A stretch of 42,381 nt of DNA. It comes from Butyrivibrio sp. (lineage in GTDB: Bacteria; Bacillota; Clostridia; Lachnospirales; Lachnospiraceae). How positions within the stretch are numbered: the stretch's first letter is position 1; every line of letters starts with the position of its first letter. Below are positions 14,993 through 23,496 of this stretch, piece by piece. The notes under the pieces are model-generated. The model made no database searches, was not told where the DNA came from, and saw only the letters and a program-made list of their open reading frames with translations. Made by a program: the position numbers and the translations under genes. The DNA lies in NCBI GenBank assembly GCA_017615275.1, contig JAGAAO010000023.1, positions 1 through 42,381 of the forward strand. Reading direction: 5' to 3'.

Positions 14993-17035
14993 TCACACAA
15001 ATATCTTGACGCCCCAGGGCTCTATATCTATCTTGGAGCCTGCGCTGCATTCTGCACCGCTTATAAGCTCGGTACCGCTTTCTGCAAGCACGAAACTTTC
15101 CGGCTTTCCCGAATAGTTGAAGTAATATCTGACCTTTTCTCCGAGAGGATTAACTCCGGATTTCAGGATTATGGGGAAAGTATATTCCGGCATGGAAATT
15201 CCCGCTTTTGCCACAATCTTTTTGATGATTGCTGTAAGTCCTTCGGATTCCATGTAGCAACCGATATAAGTTGTACTTCCGGAGGATGCATGCTCTTTAT
15301 GGAGAATTCCTGCATATCTTCCCCAGTAAGGGTTCACGTATTTGCCCCATATTTCTTCGCCTTCAGATGCGGGTCTTATAAGCTCAATCCAATGGGAAGT
15401 ATCATACTCCTTGCCGTTTATTTCAATCTTGGTATCCACAGGTCTTGTAAATTGATCGTAGGTCCCGCCAATCATATCCGTCATATGATAGGGGAGAGCA
15501 TCATGATATATTTTGATTTCTTCGTCGGAAACAAGACTCTTGAATCCGATAACAAGGTTTCCACCTGCTTCAACATATCTGCGAAGTGAATCTATAAGCT
15601 TCTCTGTTGCCGAATACAGTGCGGGAACGAGAAGAATAGGGTGTTTGGAAACAAATTTCTTGGCGTCTTCCTGTAACAAATCTTCTTTGTAGACTATATC
15701 CGTTTCAAGATTCAGCTTGTAGCAGGCGTCATACATCCACCTGAGAATGTGGTTGTAATCAAGCTTCTTTGGGCTCCAATCATCCTGCTTAGCTTCTTCG
15801 TCGGATATATCATCTATAGGGAACTCATCCAGACCTGTGAGACTCCTGTTGTCTGCTATTATTGCAATCGGACAATCTTTTTTCAGGTCTTTCAGATGCT
15901 CGTCAAATTTCAGTTCTTCAAGCCTTGCCGAGGCAAGCTCTTTGTAGGTCTCACCGGGGATAAGGTCGTGGCTTAAGATTCCTTTCCAGTATGATTCACA
16001 GGCGTTGTGAATAGAGTGCCAGTTCCAGTACATTACTCCGTTGGCACCATTTGCCAGATGGCTGTAGTAGGCTTGTCTTAGCTGACCTGGATAAGTGAGC
16101 CAGTCGAGTCTGCCCTGTGATTGTGTTTCAAGTACCACATAGTTGTTTTTTTTCAGGGATCGACCGATGGATCCTCCGAAACTTATGGTTGAACCGTCAA
16201 AATTATCTTGAGTGCGGTGATATATATCAACTCCGATAAGATCGACAGCTTCCGCGGCGCTTCGCTGATTTACAAGAGGCTGCAAACCATGGGAGTATCC
16301 GATCCATGAGTAATCATAATTGTGAGTGATAAACTGATCGTCTCTTTTGTATTCGTTTATTATATCTGCTTGCCATTTCTGGTAAACAGTGATCCTGTCT
16401 CTCAAGAAAGCCTTGTAAGCTGCGGAGAGACTGCCGTTTATTGTTCCGCGTACGTTCGGCATGTCATCCCACGAATTGATGCGGTTGCTCCAGTAATCAA
16501 GTCCGAATTCGCGGTTGAATTCTTTTATGTCGGGATATTTCTTTTTCATCTCTTCGATGAACAATTTATGATTGGAGGGAGAATAAGCATCTCCCGAACG
16601 AGTTTCGTTGTCTATCTGATAGCCTATAACCTGAGGGTTTTCGGCAACTTCTTCCATGATTTTTCTGATAATACGTTCGGCGTGGAAAAGAAAATGCGGG
16701 TTGGTTATGTCATGAATCTGTCTGCGCCCGTATATAGCCTGACCGTCCGGAGTCAGAGGCATGATGTCGGGATACTTTTTTTCCAGCCATGAAGGGATTG
16801 CGTATGTAGGAGTTCCGACAATTACGGAGATGCCGTATTTTGCTGCGGAATCCAGTACTCTGTGCAAATGGGTAAAATCGAATACATTGTCAGAAGGTTC
16901 CCAGGTGCTCCAAGTTGACTCGGCAATTCTGATAACATTCATGCCGGCATCCTTCATGAGCTTAAAATCTGTGTCTATTCGATCGCAAGGCATATATTCA
17001 TCATAATACGAAGCACCAAAAAACGTAGATTCCAT
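14993..17035 (-). CDS. ganA: Beta-galactosidase, glycoside hydrolase family 42 (GanA-type)
   Basis: The 680-residue enzyme has no signal peptide and so is cytoplasmic. It hydrolyses beta-galactosides, here most likely the galacto-oligosaccharides released from galactan. The N-terminal TIM barrel carries the acid/base glutamate E144 (GYQIDNETRS) and the nucleophile E303 (YVVLETQSQG). The central domain (about 390-600) and a C-terminal beta domain match the GH42 A/B/C layout. AAAGGAG upstream selects the ATG at 17035, although the frame is open to 17122. It is divergent from the LacI-type gene and shares its control region. The galactosidase assignment is firm; the preferred linkage is inferred from the GH53 neighbour. 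Confidence 0.95.
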   Translation of the reverse strand: MESTFFGASYYDEYMPCDRIDTDFKLMKDAGMNVIRIAESTWSTWEPSDNVFDFTHLHRVLDSAAKYGISVIVGTPTYAIPSWLEKKYPDIMPLTPDGQAIYGRRQIHDITNPHFLFHAERIIRKIMEEVAENPQVIGYQIDNETRSGDAYSPSNHKLFIEEMKKKYPDIKEFNREFGLDYWSNRINSWDDMPNVRGTINGSLSAAYKAFLRDRITVYQKWQADIINEYKRDDQFITHNYDYSWIGYSHGLQPLVNQRSAAEAVDLIGVDIYHRTQDNFDGSTISFGGSIGRSLKKNNYVVLETQSQGRLDWLTYPGQLRQAYYSHLANGANGVMYWNWHSIHNACESYWKGILSHDLIPGETYKELASARLEELKFDEHLKDLKKDCPIAIIADNRSLTGLDEFPIDDISDEEAKQDDWSPKKLDYNHILRWMYDACYKLNLETDIVYKEDLLQEDAKKFVSKHPILLVPALYSATEKLIDSLRRYVEAGGNLVIGFKSLVSDEEIKIYHDALPYHMTDMIGGTYDQFTRPVDTKIEINGKEYDTSHWIELIRPASEGEEIWGKYVNPYWGRYAGILHKEHASSGSTTYIGCYMESEGLTAIIKKIVAKAGISMPEYTFPIILKSGVNPLGEKVRYYFNYSGKPESFVLAESGTELISGAECSAGSKIDIEPWGVKIFV

Positions 17036-17068
17036 AGCATTCTCCTTTCGAAGTACATGAAATAACGG

Positions 17069-17097
17069 TTGACTAATATACAATAAAATGATAAATT
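17069..17097 (+). promoter_or_regulatory. Putative promoter of the LacI-type regulator gene
   Basis: -35 TTGACT (17069-17074), 17-base spacer, -10 TAAATT (17092-17097). The predicted leader includes the TTGCGCAA palindrome at 17115-17122, which would allow autorepression. Confidence 0.5.
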
Positions 17098-17112
17098 TCA
17101 AAAAGGACAACC

Positions 17113-17123
17113 AATTGCGCAAA
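17113..17123. promoter_or_regulatory. Putative GanR-type operator in the ganA-ganR intergenic region
   Basis: The perfect palindrome TTGCGCAA (17115-17122) lies in AATTGCGCAAA, immediately downstream of the ganA -10 (17123-17128) and inside the ganR leader. This is where a LacI-family repressor would block both genes. A related TTGCGC dyad lies downstream of the ganS promoter. Confidence 0.5.
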
Positions 17124-17150
17124 GTATATCACAGAGATAAATAGTTGCAA
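17123..17150 (-). promoter_or_regulatory. Promoter of ganA
   Basis: Read on the minus strand: -35 TTGCAA (17150-17145), 16-base spacer, -10 TATACT (17128-17123) preceded by TGA as an extended -10. The start of transcription would fall on the TTGCGCAA palindrome. The leader is about 80 bases. Confidence 0.6.
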
Positions 17151-17175
17151 AGTAAAAATTTTTGAGGGCATAAAT

Positions 17176-18186
17176 ATGATGAACGACACTGAGAACAAAA
17201 ATATTACTATAGGCGATGTTGCAGAGGCTTTGGGCGTGTCTAAAACCACTGTTTCCCGTGCAATCTCCGGAAAAGGAAGAATAGGAGATGAGACGAGGCA
17301 GAGAGTTCTTGACTATATTGAGGCGAATAATTACAGGCCAAATCCAATGGCAAAGGGACTTGCAGATCAGAGGAAATATAATATTTGCTGGGCGATTCCG
17401 GGTGATTCCAATGTATACGATCTTCCCTTTTTTCAGAGGTGTATGGCGGGAGTTTGTGAAGTTACAATGGCGACCGATTATGATGTTTTGATTTCACTTG
17501 TCTATGAGAAAAATATATCACATTTAAAGCGAATAGTAGAGAACAAAAAAGTTGACGGCGTTATATTAGGGCGTACTCTTGTTGACGATTTAGCGGTGAA
17601 ATACTTAAAGGGAAAAGATATTCCGTTTGTGACAATAGGAAGCTCGAATGAAAAAAATGTAATACAGGTGGATAACGATCACGAAAATGCGTGTAAAGAG
17701 ATAACGTCGATACTTGCAGGCAAAGGATACAGAAAACTTGCGCTTATAGGCGGCTCTTCGTCGCATGTTGTAAATGCCACAAGACAAAGGGGATTTGAGC
17801 TTGGGCTTAGAGCTGCGGGAGTTGATATCAACGAGGATATGCTTTTTCTTGGCAATGAAACGACGGCTGATGTGGAAAGAGCTGTGGACGGAGCACTCTC
17901 TGTAGGCGCGGAGTGCATAGTGTGCATGGATGACTGTATATGCCGTGATGTTCTTCTTAAACTCAGGCGCGACGGAATAAGTGTTCCCGGAGATTTAAAG
18001 GTTGCGTCATTTTATAACAGCGAACTTCTTGACGACAATCAACCGCAGATAACGGCGATACAGTACGATCCAAAGGAAATCGGGAACGTGGCATGCACGA
18101 TCCTGCTCAAGATAATAGCAGGGGAAGAGGTTGAGCAAAAAAGCCTTCTGGGGTATGAAGTTTTGCTAAAAGAATCTACCAGGTAA
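17176..18186 (+). CDS. ganR: LacI-family transcriptional regulator of the galactan locus
   Basis: A 336-residue cytosolic repressor-type protein. The N-terminal LacI helix-turn-helix and hinge are clear: ITIGDVAEALGVSKTTVSRA (about 10-29), then NNYRPNPMAKGLA. The rest is a periplasmic-binding-protein-like sugar domain, with DGVILGR, NDHENACKEIT and IVCMDDCICRDVLLKLRRDG. GAGGG precedes tandem ATGs at 17176/17179. Its place between ganA and ganSPQB matches the GanR regulator of Bacillus galactan loci, so repression relieved by galactobiose-type sugars is the likely role. The symbol rests on this synteny. Confidence 0.85.
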   Translation: MMNDTENKNITIGDVAEALGVSKTTVSRAISGKGRIGDETRQRVLDYIEANNYRPNPMAKGLADQRKYNICWAIPGDSNVYDLPFFQRCMAGVCEVTMATDYDVLISLVYEKNISHLKRIVENKKVDGVILGRTLVDDLAVKYLKGKDIPFVTIGSSNEKNVIQVDNDHENACKEITSILAGKGYRKLALIGGSSSHVVNATRQRGFELGLRAAGVDINEDMLFLGNETTADVERAVDGALSVGAECIVCMDDCICRDVLLKLRRDGISVPGDLKVASFYNSELLDDNQPQITAIQYDPKEIGNVACTILLKIIAGEEVEQKSLLGYEVLLKESTR

Positions 18187-18267
18187 TACTTAATAAATCA
18201 GCGTTTCCCCAAGAATAGAAAAATTCAGCAAATGAATGTTTTTTTGTAAGATAAACATATGAAAATA

Positions 18268-18296
18268 TTGACATTTTCACGTAAATGTGGTAAATT
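18268..18296 (+). promoter_or_regulatory. Promoter of the ganS operon
   Basis: Consensus -35 TTGACA (18268-18273), 17-base spacer, -10 TAAATT (18291-18296) with an extended TG just before it. Transcription should begin about 18303, just before the TTGCGC dyad. Confidence 0.7.
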
Positions 18297-18314
18297 ATTA
18301 ACGTATGAACAACC

Positions 18315-18340
18315 GCTTGCGCTTCAGAGGTGGCGCAAGG
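18315..18340. promoter_or_regulatory. Putative operator dyad downstream of the ganS promoter
   Basis: CTTGCGC (18316-18322) and GCGCAAG (18333-18339) form a perfect 7-bp inverted repeat 10 bases apart, starting about 13 bases past the expected transcription start. The TTGCGC half-site is shared with the palindrome in the ganA-ganR region, suggesting the same LacI-family protein binds both. It could instead act as an RNA hairpin. Confidence 0.5.
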
Positions 18341-18397
18341 TAGTATAAAATTTTTTGTACTAAATAAAGGGTAATATTGTTAGGAGGATGACGATTT

Positions 18398-19717
18398 ATG
18401 AAAAGAAAGTTTTTATCTATTGTTTTGGCCTCAGCCATGACTTTAGTGGCGATGACAGGTTGCGGCAATCCGGACGTTGCCACAGATCCTGCGGACATGG
18501 AAATGGCAGCGCCGGAAGAAAGTGGTGCAGCAGCTCCCGAGGTTGCAGCTGACAGCGCAGATGCTATTCAGAATCTTATCAACAATACAAGCGGTACTGT
18601 TGATCTGACATTGTGGACTTCCGAAGAAGATCAGGAGTTCACTCAGAAAGTTCTTGAGGACTTCAAGTCTCTTTATCCCGATGTTTCTTTCAATATCACA
18701 CTCGGTGCAGAATCAGAATCTACTGTTAAGGATACAGTCCTTTCAGACGTAGAGGCTGCTGCAGACGTATACACATTTGCTCACGATCAGATCAATGATC
18801 TTGTTAATGCGGGAGCACTTCAGGAAATTGCCAAGACATACACATTTGATGTGGCATCAGCTAATATTGATACATCTGTTGAAGCTGCTTCACTTGGCGG
18901 AAAACTTTATGCTTACCCTATGACAGCCGACAACGGCTACTTCATGTTCTATGACAGCTCAGTAATCAAGGATCCTTCTTCACTTGAAAATATGATTGCT
19001 GATGCAAAAGCTGCGAACAAGAAGATTGCTATTCAGTTTAACAACGGTTGGTATTTGTACAGTTTCTTCAAGGCAGTTGGTCTTGATGCAACACTTAACG
19101 ATGATGGAAAGACAAATTCCTGCAACTGGGATGCGGAAGGTGGAACAGATGTGTGCCAGACAATCCTTGACCTGGTTAACACAGGAGTTGTTGTAAATAT
19201 GGATGACGGTACTACAGTTACAGGTATTCAGGACGGTGTTGTTTGCGCAGCCGTTAACGGTATCTGGAATGCTCAGGTCGCAGCAGAGGCTTGGGGAGAC
19301 AGCTACGAAGCAGCTAAGCTTCCCACTGTTAAGATCGGTGATAAAGATTGCCAGCTTTCATCATATTCAGGATTTAAGCTTGTTGGTGTAAATCCTCATT
19401 CAAAGAATGTAGGTTGGGCAATGCTTCTTGCTGAGTACCTCACATCAGAGGCAGTTCAGACAGCAAGATTCCAGGCAAGAAACCTTGGACCTTCAAATAT
19501 AAATGCAGCAGCATCACCTGAAGTTCAGAGTGATAAGGCCATTGCAGCACTTGCAGCACAGGCTCCTTATTCAACACCTCAGGTTATCGGCGGAAACTTC
19601 TGGGCTCCTGCTGAGACACTCGGACAGATTCTCGCAAGCGGAAATCCGGACGGAACAGATCTTCAGAAACTTCTCAATACAGCAGTAGAAGGTATTACTG
19701 CACCGGTATCTGAGTAA
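18398..19717 (+). CDS. ganS: Galacto-oligosaccharide ABC transporter binding lipoprotein (GanS/MalE-like)
   Basis: The 439-residue product has a lipoprotein signal peptide ending MTGC (C22), then an Ala/Glu/Pro-rich linker (about 24-60). The mature MalE-like domain includes VDLTLWTSEEDQEFTQKVLE, DVYTFAHDQINDLVNAG, and the YAYPMTADNGYFMFYDSS segment that lines the cleft in maltodextrin/galactan binding proteins. AGGAGG precedes the ATG at 18398. It binds the sugar outside the cell for the permeases at 19854 and 21308. Codon use is strongly biased to a few codons, as in highly expressed genes. The substrate is inferred from ganA/ganB. Confidence 0.88.
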   Translation: MKRKFLSIVLASAMTLVAMTGCGNPDVATDPADMEMAAPEESGAAAPEVAADSADAIQNLINNTSGTVDLTLWTSEEDQEFTQKVLEDFKSLYPDVSFNITLGAESESTVKDTVLSDVEAAADVYTFAHDQINDLVNAGALQEIAKTYTFDVASANIDTSVEAASLGGKLYAYPMTADNGYFMFYDSSVIKDPSSLENMIADAKAANKKIAIQFNNGWYLYSFFKAVGLDATLNDDGKTNSCNWDAEGGTDVCQTILDLVNTGVVVNMDDGTTVTGIQDGVVCAAVNGIWNAQVAAEAWGDSYEAAKLPTVKIGDKDCQLSSYSGFKLVGVNPHSKNVGWAMLLAEYLTSEAVQTARFQARNLGPSNINAAASPEVQSDKAIAALAAQAPYSTPQVIGGNFWAPAETLGQILASGNPDGTDLQKLLNTAVEGITAPVSE

Positions 19718-19765
19718 TCTGCGGATTTTTGTTGACGACAAAATGCGCTGAATGAAAGTGCATAT

Positions 19766-19803
19766 TATAGCCCCATATCAGATCAGGTATGGGGCTATAT
19801 TTA
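19766..19803 (+). promoter_or_regulatory. Intercistronic hairpin (attenuator-like) between ganS and ganP
   Basis: The perfect 12-bp stem TATAGCCCCATA (19766-19777) / TATGGGGCTATA (19788-19799), 10-base loop, is followed by TTTAAAT. It sits in the ganS-ganP gap and has a weak U-tail, as expected for a partial terminator that keeps binding-protein mRNA in excess. Confidence 0.7.
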
Positions 19804-19853
19804 AATCACGGGATATGCTTTCTGTGAAAAAGTCCTTGAAAGGAGTGAAAGAA

Positions 19854-21308
19854 TTGGCCGGTTTAGAGAAAACTAAGAAAGAAAAAAATTTTTGGGAAGC
19901 GGTTCAAGAGTATTTCGTGGAGCTGGGCAAAGCTTTGGCAGGGGGAAATATTACCACCAAGTTATCAACTGTCTTCATGGGATTGGGACATATTTTTAAT
20001 TATCAGTACGTAAAAGGAATTCTTGTTTTTGCGATACAGGCATTATTTGTTGCGTATCTTTTTGTTACCGGAATACCAAATTTATCTAAATTTGACACAC
20101 TCGGCACTGTAAAAAGAGAGGCTGTATTTGATCCGCTTACATTGCAGAATACAGTAAATGACTACGATAATTCATTCATGATTTTGCTCAGTTCGGTAAG
20201 TACAATATTTATCATCATTTTGTTTGTACTGTTTTGGATTGCCAATATCAAGAATATCTATAAAATACAGAAGAAAAGATCACTTAATAAGCACGTTAAT
20301 TCAATAAAAGAGGATATCAAGGATCTGGTTGGAAAGAAATTTCATCTGACACTTCTTTCATTGCCGGTACTCGGAGTAATACTGATGAATATTATTCCGA
20401 TCCTTATTCTTATCGCCGTTGCATTTACCAACTACGATCAGAACCATATGCCTCCTAATGAATTGTTTACATGGATAGGCTTTAGGAACTTTGTGAAACT
20501 TTTCGGCGGAAGTGTTTCTTCTTCATTCGGATATGCTTTCAGAAAGGTACTTAACTGGACATTTGTCTGGGCATTCCTTGCTACGTTTACCACATTTATC
20601 GGTGGTATTCTCATGGCACAGCTGATCAATTCAACGGTTATTAAATATAAGAGATTCTGGAGATCGCTCTTTGTCATTTCAATTGCAGTACCTCAGTTCG
20701 TAACTCTTTTGCTTGTAAGAAACTTCTTTGCGGATTCCGGTATTGTCAATTCTATCTGTGCAAGCTGTGGTATCACCAAGTTCTTGCAGGATATGGGTCT
20801 TGTAAGCAGGAGTATTACATACATACCTTTTCTTACAAGTCCGAACTGGGCTAAGTTTATGATTGTCATGATAAACATCTGGGTTGGTATACCGTATCAG
20901 ATGCTTATCGCCACAGGTGTTCTTATGAACATCCCGAAGGATCAGATTGAAGCTGCCAAGATTGACAGAGCTTCACCGTTCCAGATATTCAGGAATATTA
21001 CACTTCCATATATTCTGTTCATTCAGGGTCCCGCTCTGATATCGGACTTTGTAAGAAATATCAACAACTTCGGTGTTATATATCTTCTTACTCAGGATGT
21101 ATATGTTACTACCGATCAGGCATTGGCAAATGCTCATGCCAAAGAAGTAGATCTTCTTGTAACATGGTTATTCAGACTTACTCAGGAGTACTACGATTAC
21201 AAGATGGCATCAGTAATTGGTATCATCGTATTTATTATATGTTCTGTATTTACAATTATTTCCTTCACCAGAGTTATGGCGGGAGATAGAGAGGAGACAT
21301 ATCAATAA
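19854..21308 (+). CDS. ganP: Galacto-oligosaccharide ABC transporter permease (GanP/MalF-like)
   Basis: The 484-residue inner-membrane permease has about eight hydrophobic helices, including an N-terminal pair with a long extracytoplasmic loop as in MalF. The EAA loop is at about residues 358-385 (IPKDQIEAAKIDRASPFQIF, then RNITLPY). The start is TTG at 19854, because AAAGGAG lies 8 bases upstream. The frame is open to an ATG at 19752, but that region is the intercistronic hairpin. The stop overlaps the ganQ ATG by one base (TAATG). It forms the channel with GanQ. No dedicated ATPase is encoded here. Confidence 0.9.
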   Translation: MAGLEKTKKEKNFWEAVQEYFVELGKALAGGNITTKLSTVFMGLGHIFNYQYVKGILVFAIQALFVAYLFVTGIPNLSKFDTLGTVKREAVFDPLTLQNTVNDYDNSFMILLSSVSTIFIIILFVLFWIANIKNIYKIQKKRSLNKHVNSIKEDIKDLVGKKFHLTLLSLPVLGVILMNIIPILILIAVAFTNYDQNHMPPNELFTWIGFRNFVKLFGGSVSSSFGYAFRKVLNWTFVWAFLATFTTFIGGILMAQLINSTVIKYKRFWRSLFVISIAVPQFVTLLLVRNFFADSGIVNSICASCGITKFLQDMGLVSRSITYIPFLTSPNWAKFMIVMINIWVGIPYQMLIATGVLMNIPKDQIEAAKIDRASPFQIFRNITLPYILFIQGPALISDFVRNINNFGVIYLLTQDVYVTTDQALANAHAKEVDLLVTWLFRLTQEYYDYKMASVIGIIVFIICSVFTIISFTRVMAGDREETYQ

Positions 21309-22213
21309 TGGCAAAGAAAAGAAGATCACCGAGAATAAGTCGCTCGACAAAAGCATTGAGAAATATGAGAGTAAAAAGAAGAATTGCAAAAATCTTCTAT
21401 CCGATATTGCTTGCAATTCTTGCCGCAATCTGGTTGATTCCTATTCTCTGGCTTGTGGTTACCGCGTTTAGCGGATATAAGGGAATTAATATATCTCATT
21501 TCTTCCCTGAAACATGGTCGTTTAAGAATTTTGGAATCATTCTGTTCCAGCCGGATTCGGTTGTGCAATATATGACATGGTTCAAAAATACGCTTATTAT
21601 CGCTACTTTTACATGTATCATATCCACAATGTTTGTAATCATGGTAAGTTATGCATTCAGTTGCATGCGATTCAGAGGACGTAAGGGACTTATGACTCTT
21701 TCACTTATTTTGAATATGTTCCCCGGAGTATTATCAATGATCGCTGTTTACTTTATTCTTAAGTCTCTCGGACTTACAAACAGCCATTTAGGTATGATCA
21801 TAGTATATTCGGCTTCTTCGGGACTTGGATACCTCATCGTTAAGGGATATATGGATACCATTCCGATCTCTCTTCGTGAGTCTGCGCGTATCGAGGGTGC
21901 CAATGAATTTGTTACAATGACCAAGGTTATCATTCCTATATGTAAACCTATTATTGTGTATCAGATAATATTCTCTTTCCTTATTCCGTGGGGAGATTTC
22001 GTACTTGCAAAGCTTATGCTGAATTCAGGTCTTTCAAAAGACTGGACAGTTGCTATCGGACTGTACAACATGCTTGATAAGTCGCTTATCAACAAGTACT
22101 TTTCAATATTCTGCGCAGGCGGACTTATTATATCCGTTCCTATTTCAATTCTGTTCGTTATGATGCAGAAGTTCTATATTGAAGGCGTTTCCGGCGGCGC
22201 AAATAAGGCATAA
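21308..22213 (+). CDS. ganQ: Galacto-oligosaccharide ABC transporter permease (GanQ/MalG-like)
   Basis: The 301-residue permease has a basic cytoplasmic N-terminus (KKRRSPRISRSTKALRNMRV), six hydrophobic helices and the EAA loop at about 185-212 (ISLRESARIEGANEFVTMTK). It ends MMQKFYIEGVSGGANKA, the typical MalG-type tail (…G.. GA.K.). It is translationally coupled to ganP by a one-base overlap and lies 33 bases before the galactanase gene, so all are in one operon from the promoter at 18268. Confidence 0.92.
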   Translation: MAKKRRSPRISRSTKALRNMRVKRRIAKIFYPILLAILAAIWLIPILWLVVTAFSGYKGINISHFFPETWSFKNFGIILFQPDSVVQYMTWFKNTLIIATFTCIISTMFVIMVSYAFSCMRFRGRKGLMTLSLILNMFPGVLSMIAVYFILKSLGLTNSHLGMIIVYSASSGLGYLIVKGYMDTIPISLRESARIEGANEFVTMTKVIIPICKPIIVYQIIFSFLIPWGDFVLAKLMLNSGLSKDWTVAIGLYNMLDKSLINKYFSIFCAGGLIISVPISILFVMMQKFYIEGVSGGANKA

Positions 22214-22246
22214 TAAGAACATCGATTTCGATTAAAGGATAGGTAT

Positions 22247-23377
22247 ATGGGAGATTTTATTAAAGGGATGGATGTATCTCTGTTGCTTCAAGAGGAAGAG
22301 TGCGGCGCAAGGTTCTATGATGACGGAGTAGAGGGCGACGCACTTGAGATACTCGGTAAGTATGGAGCAAATTATGTGAGGCTTCGCATATGGAATGATC
22401 CGTATGATGAGCAGGGAAATCCGTACGGTGGAGGAACAAACGATCTTGAGAAGACAATAATCCTGTCAAAGAGAGCCAAAAAGCTCGGAATGGGAGTACT
22501 TCTTGATTTCCATTACAGTGATTTTTGGGCAGATCCCGGTAAACAGACCGTGCCCAAAGCCTGGAGAGGATATTCCGTAAAAGAACTTGAGAAAGCTGTA
22601 TATGATTATACGGTTTATGTCATGAAGGCGCTCAAGGATGTAGGTGTTGCACCCACTATGGTGCAGGTCGGAAATGAGATTACCAACGGACTTCTTTGGC
22701 CGACAGGTAAGAAGCCTAATTTTGATGAGATAGCTCTTTATATTAATGCAGGAATAAGGGGCGTTCGGGAAGTGGACAAAAATGTGGATATAATGCTCCA
22801 TCTCGACAACGGATGCTTCAATTCCATGTATATTGAGTGGTTTGATAATTTTATAAAAAGAGGAGAAGATTTCCAGATAATCGGAATGTCATATTATTCT
22901 TTCTGGCACGGGACTTTGGATGAATTGTCTTTTAATATGAAGGATATGGCTTCAAGATATGGCAAAAAAATAGCCATTGCCGAAGTGTCTATGGGATTTT
23001 CAATGGATGATTACAGGGATCATGAGGTCCCTGAGGATATTCCCGAGAATGAGAGAGCGGATTGGATAGAAAAAAATCTTATTGGCAAAGCAACCCGCCC
23101 CGATCTTGTGGAAAAGATCGAATATCCTATGACAAAGCAGGGGCAGTCCGATTTTATGCAGGATCTCATGGAGAGAGTAAAGGCGGTTGACGGCGGCATC
23201 GGTTTCTTTTACTGGGAACCTGCATGGATACCCGTTCCCGGAAGCGGATGGGCTTCAGAAGAAGCTTGTATGTACATCGGCGAGAACCGTAAGGGCGGAA
23301 ATGAATGGGCCAATCAGGCGCTTTTCGACTATGATGGAAATGCTCTTCCGGCACTGAAAACAATTAAACGATTTTAA
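22247..23377 (+). CDS. ganB: Arabinogalactan endo-beta-1,4-galactanase, GH53, without signal peptide
   Basis: The 376-residue GH53 enzyme has the family hallmarks KGMDVSLL, ANYVRLRIWNDP and LDFHYSDFWADPGKQ. The catalytic acid/base is E144 (VQVGNEITNG) and the nucleophile is E246 (KIAIAEVSMG). It cuts beta-1,4-galactan chains. The protein starts MGDFIKGMDVS, directly at the barrel, with no signal peptide. There is an in-frame stop at 22214-22216 and no alternative start between, so an N-terminal extension is excluded. It should therefore work in the cytoplasm on imported oligosaccharides. It is the last gan gene before the next promoter. Confidence 0.95.
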   Translation: MGDFIKGMDVSLLLQEEECGARFYDDGVEGDALEILGKYGANYVRLRIWNDPYDEQGNPYGGGTNDLEKTIILSKRAKKLGMGVLLDFHYSDFWADPGKQTVPKAWRGYSVKELEKAVYDYTVYVMKALKDVGVAPTMVQVGNEITNGLLWPTGKKPNFDEIALYINAGIRGVREVDKNVDIMLHLDNGCFNSMYIEWFDNFIKRGEDFQIIGMSYYSFWHGTLDELSFNMKDMASRYGKKIAIAEVSMGFSMDDYRDHEVPEDIPENERADWIEKNLIGKATRPDLVEKIEYPMTKQGQSDFMQDLMERVKAVDGGIGFFYWEPAWIPVPGSGWASEEACMYIGENRKGGNEWANQALFDYDGNALPALKTIKRF

Positions 23378-23410
23378 ATGATTTAAATATCCCCAATTTT
23401 TGACCGTTTG

Positions 23411-23419
23411 TGGTATACT
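23411..23419 (+). promoter_or_regulatory. Extended -10 promoter upstream of the GGDEF gene
   Basis: TGG followed by TATACT (23414-23419), about 80 bases before the ATG at 23497. The -35 region is not recognisable. It would make the GGDEF-GH13 pair a separate transcription unit from gan, although I saw no terminator after ganB. Confidence 0.5.
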
Positions 23420-23496
23420 TAATTCCGTAGAATTATAATCAGCGTAAAAATGCGGTTAATTCGACAATAAGCTTGAATTTGAGGGATGTGTATATT

